Assembly: GCF_006438965.1 (NCBI RefSeq)
Contig: NZ_RCZM01000005.1
Location: 372,001-436,000, forward strand
Source of the DNA: Pedococcus bigeumensis
GTDB taxonomy: Bacteria > Actinomycetota > Actinomycetes > Actinomycetales > Dermatophilaceae
DNA length: 64,000 nt
Direction of reading: 5' to 3'
Shown: one piece after another, positions 1 through 9,699 of the stretch
Numbering within the stretch: position 1 is the first letter of the stretch
Layout of the letters: every line of letters starts with the position of its first letter
Made by a program: the position numbers and the translations under genes
Notes under the pieces: generated by a model
Told to the model about the DNA's origin: nothing
Databases searched by the model: none
The model's input: only the letters and a program-made list of their open reading frames with translations

Positions 1-1
1 G

Positions 2-1090
2 TCAGACGACGGCGAGGTCGCGCGCCACGAGCTCGGCGACCTGCACCATGTTGAGGGCAGCCCCCTTGCGGAGGTTGTCGCCGCAGATGAAGAAGTCGAG
101 CGTGTTGGGGAAGTCGAGTGCCTGGCGCAGCCGGCCGGCAAAGCGCGGATCCGAGCCGACGATGTCGGAGGGGGTCGGGAACTCGAGGCTCTCGGGGTCG
201 TCCAGCACCACCACGGCCGGCGCCTCGACCAGGGCCTGCCTGGCTTCGCCGACGTCGATCTTGCGGGCGAAGGTGGCGTGCACGGCGACCGAGTGCGTCG
301 TGACGACGGGCACCCGGACGCAGGTCGCCGAGACGCGCAGGTCGGGCAGGCCCAGCACCTTGCGGGTCTCGTTGCGGATCTTCAGCTCCTCGGACGTCCA
401 GCCGTCCTCGGCCGCCACCCCGATCCACGGGATCACGTTGAGGGCGAGCGGGGCCGGGAAGGGCGACTCGGCGCCGAGCTCGTGCTCGATCAGGCGCCGC
501 ACGTCACCGGGCTGGTGGCCGAGCTCGCGGTGGCCGGAGACCACCTCGAGCTCGTCGTAGAGCCGGGCCATCCCGACCCGGCCCGCGCCGGACGCGGCCT
601 GGTAGGAGGCCACCACCAGCTCGGTGAGCTCCCAGCCGGCGTGCAGGACACCGAGCGCGTCGATCATGGTCAGCGTCGTGGCACCGGGGTTGGCGATGAT
701 GCCCTTGGGGCGGTTGCGGATCTGCAGGGGGTTGACCTCCGGGACGACCAGCGGGACCTCCGGGTCGCCGCGGAGGGCCGAGCTGTTGTCGATGACGACC
801 GCCCCGCGAGCCGCGGCGATGGGCGCCCACAGGGCGGCCACCGGCGCCGGCACGTCGACCAGCGCGATGTCGACGCCGTCGAAGAACTCCGGCGACAGCT
901 CCTGGACGACGACCTCCCGGCCGCACACGACCAGCACGGTGCCGGCGTCGTCGGCAGAGGCGGCCGCCCGGATCTCACCCCAGATGTCGGCCCGCATCGC
1001 CAGCACCTGCTGGGTCACCGCCCCCACGGCACCCGTGGCACCGACCAGCGCGAGGGTCGGGCGCGGGGCCTTCGAGGCCAGTGAGGTCAC
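2..1090 (-). CDS. asd: Aspartate-semialdehyde dehydrogenase homologue lacking the catalytic Cys
   Basis: This 362-residue protein belongs to the aspartate-semialdehyde dehydrogenase family, which makes aspartate semialdehyde for lysine, threonine and methionine synthesis. An N-terminal NADP-binding loop (VGATGAVG, about residues 16-23), an IDNSSA motif, [16 protein letters not shown] and the C-terminal [11 protein letters not shown] signature are all present. The usual NPNCTT motif holding the nucleophilic cysteine reads NPGATT, with Ala at residue 137, and no cysteine lies nearby. The GTG start overlaps the stop of lysC as GTGA, so the two are translationally coupled. The location beside lysC and upstream of recR/dnaX is the usual actinobacterial asd locus. 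The fold assignment is firm; activity is doubtful. Confidence 0.9.
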   Translation of the reverse strand: MTSLASKAPRPTLALVGATGAVGAVTQQVLAMRADIWGEIRAAASADDAGTVLVVCGREVVVQELSPEFFDGVDIALVDVPAPVAALWAPIAAARGAVVIDNSSALRGDPEVPLVVPEVNPLQIRNRPKGIIANPGATTLTMIDALGVLHAGWELTELVVASYQAASGAGRVGMARLYDELEVVSGHRELGHQPGDVRRLIEHELGAESPFPAPLALNVIPWIGVAAEDGWTSEELKIRNETRKVLGLPDLRVSATCVRVPVVTTHSVAVHATFARKIDVGEARQALVEAPAVVVLDDPESLEFPTPSDIVGSDPRFAGRLRQALDFPNTLDFFICGDNLRKGAALNMVQVAELVARDLAVV

Positions 1091-2358
1091 CGGCCGGAGC
1101 CTCCGTAGACCACGGCTTCGCCCTCCGTGGAGTCCAGCCCGAAGGCGGTGTGCACGGCGCGCACGGCGTCGTCCAGGACGTCGGCCCGCGTGACGACCGA
1201 GATGCGGATCTCGGAGGTCGAGATCATCTCGATGTTGACGCCGGTGTTGGCGAGGGCCCTGAAGAAGGTCGCGGAGACGCCCGGGTGCGAACGCATCCCG
1301 GCGCCGACCAGGGAGAGCTTGCCGATCTGGTCGTCGTACTGGATCGAGGCGAACCCGACGGACGCCTGCACCTTCCTCAGCGCCTGCACGCCGGTCTGGC
1401 CGTCCGTCTTGGGGCAGGTGAACGAGATGTCCGTCAGGCCGGTCTCGGTCGCCGACACGTTCTGCACGATCATGTCGATGTTGATCTCGGCGTCGGCGCA
1501 GGTCTGGAAGATCTCGGCCGCCTTGCCCGGGTGGTCCGGGACGCCGACGACGGTGATCTTGGCTTCGCTGCGGTCGTGGGCGACACCGGCGATGATGGGG
1601 GCTTCCACGGTGTCTCCTTCAGCTGGTTTGTCCGTGACGATGGTGCCCTCCTTCGCTGAGAAGGAGCTGCGGACGTGGATCGGGATGTTGAACCGGCGGG
1701 CGTACTCGACGCTGCGCAGGTGCAGGACCTTGGAGCCGGAGGCCGCCAGCTCGAGCATCTCCTCGTTGGAGATGCGGTGGATCTTCTTGGCAGCCGGGAC
1801 GATTCGCGGGTCGGCGGTGAAGACGCCGTCGACGTCGGTGTAGATCTCGCAGACCTCGGCATTGAGGGCGGCGGCCAGGGCGACCGCAGTGGTGTCGGTG
1901 CCACCGCGCCCCAGCGTGGTGATCTCCTTGGTGTCCTGGCTGACGCCCTGGAACCCGGCGACGATGACGATGTGGCCCTTCTCGAGGGCGTCGGTGACGC
2001 GACCGGGGGTCACGTCGATGATCCGCGCCCGGCCGTGCGAGGAGTCGGTGATGACGCCGGCCTGACTGCCCGTGAACGAGCGCACGGTGTAGCCCAGGTC
2101 GGCGATCGCCATGGCCACCAGCGCCATCGAGATGCGCTCACCCGCGGTCAGGAGCATGTCGAGCTCGCGAGGCGGCGGCTGCGGGGTGACCTGGTTGGCC
2201 AGGTCGAGCAGCTCGTCGGTGCTGTCACCCATCGCGGACACGGCCACGCACACGTCGTTGCCGGCCTTCTTGGCCTCGGTGATCCGGCGGGCGACACGCT
2301 TGATGCTGGCTGCATCGGCCAGCGATGAGCCGCCATATTTCTGGACGACGATCGGCAC
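1087..2358 (-). CDS. lysC: Aspartokinase (alpha subunit)
   Basis: Aspartokinase phosphorylates aspartate in the first step of the lysine/threonine/methionine branch. The 423 residues match actinobacterial LysC: KYGGSS at residues 7-12, a kinase domain to about 245, then two ACT domains that normally sense lysine and threonine. The GTG start has an AGGAG ribosome site 7 bases upstream. The same frame contains an internal start at 1608 that would produce a separate beta subunit made of the ACT domains. A possible -10 box TATGCT lies at 2410-2415. Asd follows with a 4-base overlap. Confidence 0.95.
   Translation of the reverse strand: MPIVVQKYGGSSLADAASIKRVARRITEAKKAGNDVCVAVSAMGDSTDELLDLANQVTPQPPPRELDMLLTAGERISMALVAMAIADLGYTVRSFTGSQAGVITDSSHGRARIIDVTPGRVTDALEKGHIVIVAGFQGVSQDTKEITTLGRGGTDTTAVALAAALNAEVCEIYTDVDGVFTADPRIVPAAKKIHRISNEEMLELAASGSKVLHLRSVEYARRFNIPIHVRSSFSAKEGTIVTDKPAEGDTVEAPIIAGVAHDRSEAKITVVGVPDHPGKAAEIFQTCADAEINIDMIVQNVSATETGLTDISFTCPKTDGQTGVQALRKVQASVGFASIQYDDQIGKLSLVGAGMRSHPGVSATFFRALANTGVNIEMISTSEIRISVVTRADVLDDAVRAVHTAFGLDSTEGEAVVYGGSGR
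1606..1620 (-). promoter_or_regulatory. Internal ribosome site and GTG start for aspartokinase beta subunit
   Basis: Codon 251 of lysC is GTG (1606-1608) and is preceded in frame by GAAGGAG at 1614-1620, a 5-base spacing. It begins the segment [17 protein letters not shown]. In Corynebacterium glutamicum the beta subunit starts at nearly the same residue, so an alpha2-beta2 enzyme is expected here. The product would be 173 residues (1087-1608). Confidence 0.75.
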
Positions 2359-2534
2359 GGTGGAACTCCTGTGGACCCGAGACGGCGGTGCAGCGGTGCG
2401 GAGTCGTCAGCATAACTGGCGTCCTCATCGTGGGATGCGGGTGCCGTATGCCGGACGGCCGGGCAAGGAGCGGCAGGCCAGCGGGGTGCGTCCAAGGTCC
2501 GACGACGTCTACTTCGAGGGGGATAGCCTCAGCC

Positions 2535-3449
2535 ATGAGCATCGAGGTACAGGGGGTGCGGCGAGCGTTCGGGGACGTGCTCGCCGTCGACAGCATCAGC
2601 CTCACGGCGGAGCCCGGCGAGGTCACCGCACTGATCGGTCCCAACGGTTCGGGCAAGACGACGCTGCTGCTGATGCTGGCGACGTTGCTGGTGCCGGACC
2701 AGGGCCAGATCCGCATCGACGGGCTCGATCCCGTCAGCCAGCCGACCGAGGTCCGGGCCAGGATCGGGTGGATGCCCGACGGCTTCGGCACCTGGGACGC
2801 GCTCACGGTGCGCGAGGTCCTGCACACCATCGCCGCGGCATACCGGATCCCACCGGACCGGGCGCGGGCCCGCACCGACGAGCTGCTGGCGACGGTCCAC
2901 CTCGAGGACCTCGGCGACCGCCGCGCACGCGTCCTGTCTCGCGGGCAGAAGCAGCGCCTGGGCCTGGCCCGCGCGCTCATCAACGACCCGAGCGTGCTCC
3001 TGCTCGACGAACCGGCATCGGGCCTGGACCCGCGCAGCCGCATCGAGCTGCGTGACGTGCTGAGATCCCTTGCGGCACAGGGCAAGACGGTGCTGGTCTC
3101 CAGCCACATCCTCACCGAGCTGCAGGAGGTCGCCGACCGGGCGATCATCGTGGCGCGTGGGCGGAGCCTGGAGACCCAGAGCCTGGACTCCGACTTCGTC
3201 GCGACGGGGGTGGCGTCGTGGCGGATCGACTCGCTCGACCCACAACCGCTGGCCAGCTGGCTCGAGGAGCACCACGTGCCCGCAAACCGGGTCGGAGGCG
3301 GGCTCACCGAGGTCGAGGTGGCCGGCGAGGAGAACGCCGCTCGACTGCTGGCGGACCTGGTCCGCGTCGGCATCCGGGTCATCGCCTTCACCCCCAGCCA
3401 GGGTGCCCTCGAATCCGCCTACCTCGCAGCGACGGAGGACCGGCGATGA
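2535..3449 (+). CDS. ABC transporter ATP-binding protein
   Basis: This 304-residue cytoplasmic ATPase has Walker A GPNGSGKT at residues 35-42, signature LSRGQKQRLGLARAL, Walker B VLLLDEPASGLDP and a switch histidine in SSHIL. The ATG at 2535 is chosen because the homologous N-terminus (MSIEVQGVRRAFG) starts there; in-frame codons upstream look non-coding. Its stop overlaps the start of the permease gene at 3446 (ATGA), so the two form an exporter of the ABC-2 type. The substrate is not identifiable. Divergent from lysC. Confidence 0.88.
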   Translation: MSIEVQGVRRAFGDVLAVDSISLTAEPGEVTALIGPNGSGKTTLLLMLATLLVPDQGQIRIDGLDPVSQPTEVRARIGWMPDGFGTWDALTVREVLHTIAAAYRIPPDRARARTDELLATVHLEDLGDRRARVLSRGQKQRLGLARALINDPSVLLLDEPASGLDPRSRIELRDVLRSLAAQGKTVLVSSHILTELQEVADRAIIVARGRSLETQSLDSDFVATGVASWRIDSLDPQPLASWLEEHHVPANRVGGGLTEVEVAGEENAARLLADLVRVGIRVIAFTPSQGALESAYLAATEDRR

Positions 3450-4597
3450 GCTGGCACGGCGTCAGGACCATCGCGGCGCTCGAGCTGCGCCAACGGATCC
3501 GCACCTCGCGCTGGCCGATCGTGCTGGTGGTGTGGGTGGTGCTCATCGGCCTGGTCACCTTCCTGGCCTACTGGGCGACCAACGACCCCGACCTTCGGTC
3601 CGGCGAGGCGATGTACGACATCGTCATCTTCTTCGTGCTCGGCCTGTCGATGCTCATCGTCCCCTCCCTCACGGCGACCTCGGTCAACGGCGACCGTGAG
3701 CATGGCGTCCTGGCCACCCTGCAGACCACCCTCCTGTCGCCCTGGGACATCGCCCTCGGCAAGCTGCTCGCCGCGTGGACGATCTCGGTGGCCTTCCTCG
3801 CGAGCTCCCTGCCGTTCCTGGCCTGGGCGTGGGTCGAAGGAGGGATCTCTGCGGGACACATCGTCCTGTCGTTGCTGGTGCTCGTCCTGGTGCTGGCGGT
3901 GGTGTGCGCGATCGGGCTGATGTTCTCCACACTCACCGCGCGACCGGTCGCCTCCGCAGTGCTGACCTACCTCACGATGGGTGCGCTCGTCTTCGGCACC
4001 ACCATCGGGTTCGGGCTGAGCGCCTTCCTCGTCACCCAGGAGGAGACCCAACAGGTCTACGGCATCCCGGAGTCCTGGTACGAGCAGCACCAACCGCCCG
4101 ATGTCGACCCGGCCGACCCAAACCTCACCCCTGAGCAGCTCGAGGAAATCAAGAAGGCGCAAACCGGTCCGACCAGGGCCGACTGCACCACCTTCACGCG
4201 CCGCGCCTCGGTCGCCCACACCGAACGGATCTGGTGGATGCTGCCACTCAACCCGTTCGTCGTGGTGGCCGACGCCGCGCCGTCCCAGCCGCGCAAGGTC
4301 AACGGCTACTACGCGAGTGGCTTCACGCCCATGCGGTGGATCAGCGGTGGCTCACGGATGGCCCGCAACGGTCCGGACGACGGCGTCAAGCAGGAGTGCG
4401 ACAACTATGTGGGCGATGGGGGCTCGGGCAACGAGTCGGACTACGTCGACCCGTTCGACGCGGCCCAGCGGACCGCACCCGTGTGGCCGGTCGGCCTCGG
4501 CTTCCTGCTGCTCGCCGGTGTCGGCGCGGCAGTGGTGGCGGGCCAGCGGTTGCGCACGCCGATCCGTCGCCTGCCCAACGGCACCCGCATCGCCTGA
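3446..4597 (+). CDS. ABC-2 type transporter permease
   Basis: This 383-residue integral membrane protein partners the ATPase immediately upstream, with a 4-base overlap. Hydrophobic segments lie near residues 26-46, 58-75, 110-130, 140-160, 175-200 and 352-372. A large external loop of about 130 residues precedes the last helix. The pattern matches ABC-2 permeases (NosY/ABC2_membrane). Substrate unknown. The gene ends 160 bp before a convergent gene. Confidence 0.82.
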   Translation: MSWHGVRTIAALELRQRIRTSRWPIVLVVWVVLIGLVTFLAYWATNDPDLRSGEAMYDIVIFFVLGLSMLIVPSLTATSVNGDREHGVLATLQTTLLSPWDIALGKLLAAWTISVAFLASSLPFLAWAWVEGGISAGHIVLSLLVLVLVLAVVCAIGLMFSTLTARPVASAVLTYLTMGALVFGTTIGFGLSAFLVTQEETQQVYGIPESWYEQHQPPDVDPADPNLTPEQLEEIKKAQTGPTRADCTTFTRRASVAHTERIWWMLPLNPFVVVADAAPSQPRKVNGYYASGFTPMRWISGGSRMARNGPDDGVKQECDNYVGDGGSGNESDYVDPFDAAQRTAPVWPVGLGFLLLAGVGAAVVAGQRLRTPIRRLPNGTRIA

Positions 4598-4659
4598 GGG
4601 CGCACGCCAGTTCGGAGGCCGCCTGGACGGCGTGTCCGGCTGGCCTGCCGGGTCCCCCG

Positions 4660-4726
4660 ACCGCAGCAATACGTGGCGTCACTGGCACGAATGGTCGCTG
4701 CGAGCCGAGAACCGCGGCAATACGTG
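4660..4726. repeat. Pair of 16-bp direct repeats between convergent genes
   Basis: ACCGCAGCAATACGTG at 4660-4675 is repeated as ACCGCGGCAATACGTG at 4711-4726, with one mismatch and 35 bp between copies. Both lie in the 159-bp space between the convergent permease and DUF5063 genes. No further copy was noticed in the window. The role is unknown. Confidence 0.55.
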
Positions 4727-4756
4727 ACCCAAGCGCCAGAAATGAACCTCGCCGGG

Positions 4757-5308
4757 TCAGGGGTGGAGCGCGTCGAACTCGGCCTCGGAGACGCGCTCCT
4801 CGTCGGCGTCGAGCCGGATGTGGCCGAGTAGTGACTGGAGGACCCGCAGCGCGGACGCCGCCCGCTCGCCCCAGTCGGACAGGTAGCTGAACTGCCACCA
4901 CCACAACGCCTCGGACACCCGACCGGCGTCGTAGTGCCGCAGCCCGTGCGACAGCGCGCCGGCGACCACCGTCACGTCGTTGGACAGGGACCCGGTCGCG
5001 AGCTCGGTCGAGGTGACCGGGTCGACCAGGTCGGCGTACTCGTCGAGCCCCTCGAAGAGGTTGGCGACGCCCGTGCGCAGGGGGTCGAGCTCGGCCTCGA
5101 CGGTGTCGGCCTCGAACCGCTCCACCGGCACGATGTCCTCGATGGCGCCGAGCCGGGCGCCCATGACGAGTACCTGCGACAACGCCAGGAGCGTCATCGG
5201 GATGGCCGCGTCCGGGGCCGTCCCCGAAGCCACCTCGGTGACCGTCGAGAGATAAGCCCGGGCATCGGCGGCCGACTCGTCGGCCAGCACCTGCAGGTCG
5301 TCAGACAT
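4757..5308 (-). CDS. DUF5063 domain-containing protein
   Basis: This 183-residue soluble protein starts [19 protein letters not shown]. The ATG at 5308 has an AGGAGG site about 7 bases upstream and overlaps the recR stop by 8 bp. It resembles the DUF5063 family, which commonly lies directly downstream of recR in actinobacteria. It is mostly helical and acidic, with a tryptophan-rich segment ([17 protein letters not shown]) near residue 135. No catalytic motif is visible. The conserved link suggests a role tied to RecR or simple co-transcription; function unknown. Confidence 0.75.
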   Translation of the reverse strand: MSDDLQVLADESAADARAYLSTVTEVASGTAPDAAIPMTLLALSQVLVMGARLGAIEDIVPVERFEADTVEAELDPLRTGVANLFEGLDEYADLVDPVTSTELATGSLSNDVTVVAGALSHGLRHYDAGRVSEALWWWQFSYLSDWGERAASALRVLQSLLGHIRLDADEERVSEAEFDALHP

Positions 5309-5900
5309 CGAGAAGCCTCCTGCCTTCGAACGCGCGGCCGAGGGTGACCTCGTCGGCGTACTCCAGGTCGCCACCCACCGGCAGGCCCGACGCGAGCCGG
5401 GTCACCCGCAGGCCCATGGGCCGCAGGAAGCGGGCCAGGTAGCTGGCCGTCGCCTCGCCCTCGAGGTTGGGGTCGGTGGCGATGATGATCTCGGTGACCT
5501 CGGCCGATGCCAGCCGGGTCATCAACTCCTTGATGCGCAGGTCGTCGGGCCCGACCCCGTCGATCGGGCTGATCGCGCCACCCAGCACGTGGTAGCGGCC
5601 ACGGAACTCACGGGTGCGCTCGATGGCGACCACGTCCTTCGGCTCCTCGACGACGCAGATGGCGGTGTTGTCACGCCGCGGGTCGGCGCAGATCCGGCAC
5701 TGCTCGGACTCGGCGACGTTGCCGCAGGTCTCGCAGAACCGCACCTTGGCCTTGACCTCGGTCAGCACCTCGACGAGTCGCTTGACGTCGATCGAGTCGG
5801 CCTGCAGCAGGTGGAAGGCGATCCGCTGGGCACTCTTGGGACCGACCCCGGGCAGTCGCCCGAGCTCGTCGATCAGGTCCTGGACCACACCTTCGTACAC
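5301..5900 (-). CDS. recR: Recombination protein RecR
   Basis: RecR acts with RecF/RecO in loading RecA during gap repair. The 199 residues from GTG at 5900 begin [26 protein letters not shown], a helix-hairpin-helix. They continue with a four-cysteine zinc finger (C56, C59, C68, C71) and a Toprim domain (CVVEEP to about residue 170). A longer reading from GTG 5930 exists, but 5900 matches the family start. TAGGCT at 5908-5913 lies 7 bases upstream and fits a -10 box of a leaderless transcript. This box sits inside the end of the preceding gene. Confidence 0.93.
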   Translation of the reverse strand: MYEGVVQDLIDELGRLPGVGPKSAQRIAFHLLQADSIDVKRLVEVLTEVKAKVRFCETCGNVAESEQCRICADPRRDNTAICVVEEPKDVVAIERTREFRGRYHVLGGAISPIDGVGPDDLRIKELMTRLASAEVTEIIIATDPNLEGEATASYLARFLRPMGLRVTRLASGLPVGGDLEYADEVTLGRAFEGRRLLDV

Positions 5901-5910
5901 GGTCGTGAGC

Positions 5911-6474
5911 CTATGCCCTCGCGGTGTCACCGGCTGCGCGGACTCGCTCGCGCAGTCCGGCGGCCAGACCCATCACCGTCAGCTGGTCGAACAAACCACC
6001 CAGTCGCTCAGCGACCAGCTGGTGCTGCACCGGCGCCAACCGCAGTCGCAGGTGCATCCGGGTGGCTGTCACTCCCGCTGGACTCAGCTGAAGGATCCAG
6101 GTGAGGCGGGTCCGACCGCGGGTCGAGGCGTAGAGCAGATGCCTGCCCGGCTCCAGCCCGATGACCGTGAAGGTGGCGTCCCGTCCACCCCAGTCAGGGA
6201 CGACGTCACCGGTGGCCAGGCCTTGATGCCTCGCGTCGATCTCGCGCAGGCCGCGTCGGCTGAGTGGGACCAGCCGCTCGACGAGCGCAGGGAAGTACCA
6301 CCCCGCCCGGCCCTTCCCGAGCTGGACGATCCAGGGCCAGACCACCTCAGGCGCGACCGCAAGCGTGAACGCCCGGTCCATCACGACGTCCGCAGGCGAC
6401 ACGACCTCGTCACCCGGCAGCTGCGCCGCGCGTTCGGTGGGCGTTGGCTGGGTCAGGATCTCGCCGAGCACCAT
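5911..6474 (-). CDS. SRPBCC (START-like) family protein
   Basis: This 187-residue protein has the START/polyketide-cyclase pattern: an N-terminal strand ending in [22 protein letters not shown], a central DWGG segment and a C-terminal long helix ([30 protein letters not shown]). Such proteins bind hydrophobic ligands; no specific ligand can be named. It sits 7 bp downstream of dnaX and 10 bp upstream of recR on the same strand, so it is probably in the dnaX-recR transcript. The insertion between dnaX and recR, where ybaB often lies, is worth noting. Confidence 0.72.
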   Translation of the reverse strand: MVLGEILTQPTPTERAAQLPGDEVVSPADVVMDRAFTLAVAPEVVWPWIVQLGKGRAGWYFPALVERLVPLSRRGLREIDARHQGLATGDVVPDWGGRDATFTVIGLEPGRHLLYASTRGRTRLTWILQLSPAGVTATRMHLRLRLAPVQHQLVAERLGGLFDQLTVMGLAAGLRERVRAAGDTARA

Positions 6475-6481
6475 GGCCAGG

Positions 6482-8851
6482 TCAGGACCCTTCGTCGATG
6501 ACCTTGCCGCCCAGCAGGCGCTCGATCACCGGGCGTCCGACCTCACCGAGCTCGGCGATGTCCTCGTCGTCGGCGCTCGCCACGCTGTCGTCGGCGATGT
6601 AGGTGTCCGGGGTCCGGGCCGGCTCCTCGGCCGCGACCGCGGCTCGCGCCGCCGCGAGGCGCGACATCTGGGCAGCCTGCGCAGCGGCGGGTGCGGCGCC
6701 CGCGCCTTGCTCGGTCGCGCCGGCCGACGCGCTCGGTGGGGTGCCTTCCGACGCGCCCGTGGGCACGGTCGTGGCGTCGTCACTGGCCCAGCTGGGACCG
6801 CCGCTGGGGCCGGACGATGCAGTGGCCCAGCCGCCGCCGGTCTCCGGGGGTGGGCTGGACGCCGCGATGCCGCCGTATGCCGCGCTGCCGCCGCCGGCGT
6901 TTGCGCCCTTTGCTGAGCCCGAGCTCCCGTCGCCCGCGGCTCGGCGCTGGCCGGGCGGCGGGGAGTCGCCCTTGACCGCCGGGTCGTCGGACGGGAACCG
7001 GTTGCCGGGCGCGACCGTGGGGTGGGCTTCGCCGCTCGGGGCGGCCAGGGCGGCGCCGGGCGTGGGGATCCCCTCGACCCTGGCATCGACTCCGAGCACG
7101 TCGATGAGGGCCTGACGGACCAGGTCGGCGTGCGGGCCGTGCCGGAAGGTGTTGGCGATGCCGACCGTCGAGATGCCGAGCACGACCTTGGAGCCGTCAT
7201 AGTCGTGCACCGTCGCGTGCTCGGACAACAGCGTCCACGTGGTGCGCTTGTGCTTGAAGATCCACCCGAGGATGTCCGGCCAGGCCCTGCGGATGGCGGC
7301 GACGTCGATACCACCAGTCGCCACCTGCGGGGCCGGGGCCTGCGGCACCTCAACGGGTTCTGCGACCGGCTCGGCAATCGGCTCGGCAGTGGGCCCGACC
7401 GCGGGCTCCGCAGCCGGCTCGGTCACCGTGTCCGCAGCTGGGGTCGACGCCGTGTCCGGCACCGTTGGCTCGGCCTGCGGCGCGGTTGCCGAAACCGGCT
7501 CCGACGCGCGAACCTCTGCCCGCGCCCGCGAGGGCTCGGTCGACGGGGGCTCCGCAGTCGCGGCGGACGCGGCCGGTGCAGGTGCCAGAGCGGGTGCCGG
7601 AGCGGGTGCGTGTGCCTGTGGCGGCGCGGCGACCGCCGCAGGTGGTGACGACGCGGTCGCCCCGGCAGGTCGCGCCGCCGAAGGCACTCCTTCGACGTCG
7701 AGGCGACGTTCGAGGCGGTCCAGGCGGGCGGCATACCCGGACTCGCCGGAGGCCGCTGGGAGCAGCACGCGCGCGCAGATCAGCTCGAGCTGGAGCCGCG
7801 GCGCGGTGGCGCCGGTCATCTCGGTGAGCCCGGCGTTGACGATGTCGGCTGCGCGGGACAGCGCGCCACCGCCGAAGGCGGCCGACTGCTGGCGCATGCG
7901 TTCGAGCTGGTCCTCGGGGACACCGCGCAGCACGGAGGACGCGCCGTCCGGCACCGCGGCGACGACGATGAGGTCGCGCAGCCGCTCGAGCAGGTCCTCG
8001 ACGAACCGGCGCGGGTCAAGCCCGGTCTCGATGACGCGGTCGACCTGGTGGAACACGCCAGCAGCATCTGCCGCGGCGAACGCGTCGATGATGGCGTCGA
8101 GCAGCTCGGCGTCGGTGAACCCGAGCAGGGCGGCCGCCCCTTCGTAGGTCAGGCCCTCGTCGCTGGAGCCGGCGATCAGCTGGTCGAGCACCGACAGGGA
8201 GTCACGCACCGACCCGCCACCGGCACGCGTGACGAAGGACAGCACGCCGGGCGCGACGCCGACCTTTTCCTTCTCGCACAACATGGCCATGTAGTCGGAC
8301 AGCTGGCCGGGCGGCACCAGCCGGAAGGGGTAGTGGTGGGTCCGGCTGCGGATCGTGCCGATGACCTTCTCGGGCTCGGTCGTCGCGAAGATGAACTTCA
8401 CGTGCTCCGGCGGCTCCTCGACGATCTTGAGCAGGGCGTTGAAGCCCTGCGGCGTGACCATGTGGGCCTCGTCGATGATGTAGATCTTGTAGCGGCTCTG
8501 CGCCGGCCCGTAGGACGCGCGTTCGCGCAGGTCACGGGCGTCGTCGACACCACCGTGGCTGGCCGCGTCGATCTCGATGACGTCGACCGAGCCGGCACCG
8601 CCGCGGGCCAGCGCCACGCACGAGTCGCAGGTGCCGCAGGGCGTCGGCGTCGGGCCCTGCTCGCAGTTGAGGCAGCGGGCCAGGATGCGGGCGCTGGTCG
8701 TCTTGCCGCAGCCGCGCGGACCCGAGAACAGGTAGGCGTGGTTGACCCGGCCGGTGCGCAGCGCCTGCATCAGCGGCTCGGTGACGTGCTCCTGGCCGAT
8801 GACGTCGGCAAAGGTCTCCGGCCGGTAGCGGCGGTACAGGGCGGTGCTCAC
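6482..8851 (-). CDS. dnaX: DNA polymerase III subunit gamma/tau
   Basis: The clamp-loader ATPase subunit of the replicase, 789 residues from GTG 8851 (MSTALYRRYRPETF). Walker A GPRGCGKTT is at residues 44-52, the zinc cysteines are C63, C72, C75 and C78, and IIDEAH forms Walker B. After about residue 380 comes a long Ala/Pro/Glu-rich linker with degenerate AEP(V/I) repeats, then a folded segment (IDVAAIRRAWPDILGWIFKH) typical of actinobacterial DnaX. TAGGGT at 8859-8864, 7 bases before the GTG, suggests a leaderless mRNA. An alternative in-frame ATG at 8881 would add 10 residues but lacks a ribosome site. Confidence 0.95.
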   Translation of the reverse strand: MSTALYRRYRPETFADVIGQEHVTEPLMQALRTGRVNHAYLFSGPRGCGKTTSARILARCLNCEQGPTPTPCGTCDSCVALARGGAGSVDVIEIDAASHGGVDDARDLRERASYGPAQSRYKIYIIDEAHMVTPQGFNALLKIVEEPPEHVKFIFATTEPEKVIGTIRSRTHHYPFRLVPPGQLSDYMAMLCEKEKVGVAPGVLSFVTRAGGGSVRDSLSVLDQLIAGSSDEGLTYEGAAALLGFTDAELLDAIIDAFAAADAAGVFHQVDRVIETGLDPRRFVEDLLERLRDLIVVAAVPDGASSVLRGVPEDQLERMRQQSAAFGGGALSRAADIVNAGLTEMTGATAPRLQLELICARVLLPAASGESGYAARLDRLERRLDVEGVPSAARPAGATASSPPAAVAAPPQAHAPAPAPALAPAPAASAATAEPPSTEPSRARAEVRASEPVSATAPQAEPTVPDTASTPAADTVTEPAAEPAVGPTAEPIAEPVAEPVEVPQAPAPQVATGGIDVAAIRRAWPDILGWIFKHKRTTWTLLSEHATVHDYDGSKVVLGISTVGIANTFRHGPHADLVRQALIDVLGVDARVEGIPTPGAALAAPSGEAHPTVAPGNRFPSDDPAVKGDSPPPGQRRAAGDGSSGSAKGANAGGGSAAYGGIAASSPPPETGGGWATASSGPSGGPSWASDDATTVPTGASEGTPPSASAGATEQGAGAAPAAAQAAQMSRLAAARAAVAAEEPARTPDTYIADDSVASADDEDIAELGEVGRPVIERLLGGKVIDEGS

Positions 8852-9003
8852 CTCGGGAACCCTAGTCGCCCCCGACGACATCAGGTATGCCGAGTGCCCA
8901 CCCCTGGGGACGGGTGCGGCGCCACCCGGATCCCCGGGAAATCGTCACCGACGGGCGGTACGTCCAGACGCTGGTGGCACACTGACGGCGACGAAGGAGG
9001 CAG

Positions 9004-9699
9004 ATGTTCGCACGGCGCAGACAGGCCACCACGGAACCGGGTCCGGGTGCTGGACAGGCCACCCCCCTGGTCACGCTCACCGCCACCGGGGTCGGCAAGG
9101 AGATCGACGGCAACGTCCTGCTGCGACCGGTCGACGTCGCCGTCACCTCGGGCCAGTGCGTCGTGCTACGCGGTGAGAACGGCAGCGGCAAGACCACCCT
9201 GCTGCGGATCCTCGCCGGCACCCTCGAGCCGTCGTCGGGCAGCGCCAGCCTCGACGGGCAGGCGCTGGACGAACGCAACCAGACCACGCGCTCCCGGGTG
9301 GCTGCCCTGATCGGCTCGCCCACGGCATACCGCGACCTCACCCTCATCGACCACCTCGTCCTCATCGACTCCACCTGGGGCGGGGACATCGGCACCGCGG
9401 ACGATCGGGCCGACGCGATGCTGGCCGAGCTCGAGGTCGACCACCTCTCCGAACGCTTCCCCCACGAGCTGTCGTCGGGGCAGCAGCACCTCTTCCACCT
9501 GGCGATGGTGCTGTTCCGCCCGGCGCGGGTGCTGCTCCTCGACGAGCCCGAACAGCGCCTCGACACCCACAAGCGCGGCCTGCTCACCGACATCCTGCTG
9601 GCCCGCAAGGCTGCCGGCGCAGCCCTCGTCGTCGCCTGCCACGACCCCACCATGACGGCCGCCATCGGCGACCTGGTGGTCGACGTCGCCGCCGTATGA
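9004..9699 (+). CDS. ABC transporter ATP-binding protein
   Basis: A 231-residue ABC ATPase with Walker A GENGSGKTT, signature-like LSSGQQHLFHLAMVLFRPARVLLLDEPEQRLD (Walker B LLLDEPE) and a switch histidine in ACHDP. The ATG is preceded by AAGGAGG at 8994-9000. The stop overlaps the downstream membrane gene start by 4 bp, so they form one unit. The pair appears in actinobacteria as an ATPase plus a large membrane protein of unclear substrate. Divergent from dnaX. Confidence 0.85.
   Translation: MFARRRQATTEPGPGAGQATPLVTLTATGVGKEIDGNVLLRPVDVAVTSGQCVVLRGENGSGKTTLLRILAGTLEPSSGSASLDGQALDERNQTTRSRVAALIGSPTAYRDLTLIDHLVLIDSTWGGDIGTADDRADAMLAELEVDHLSERFPHELSSGQQHLFHLAMVLFRPARVLLLDEPEQRLDTHKRGLLTDILLARKAAGAALVVACHDPTMTAAIGDLVVDVAAV

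Noticed and set aside
2-1090. asd as a pseudogene
   Set aside because: The frame is intact with a coupled start and conserved motifs throughout; only the active-site motif differs, so it is listed as a CDS with a missing residue.
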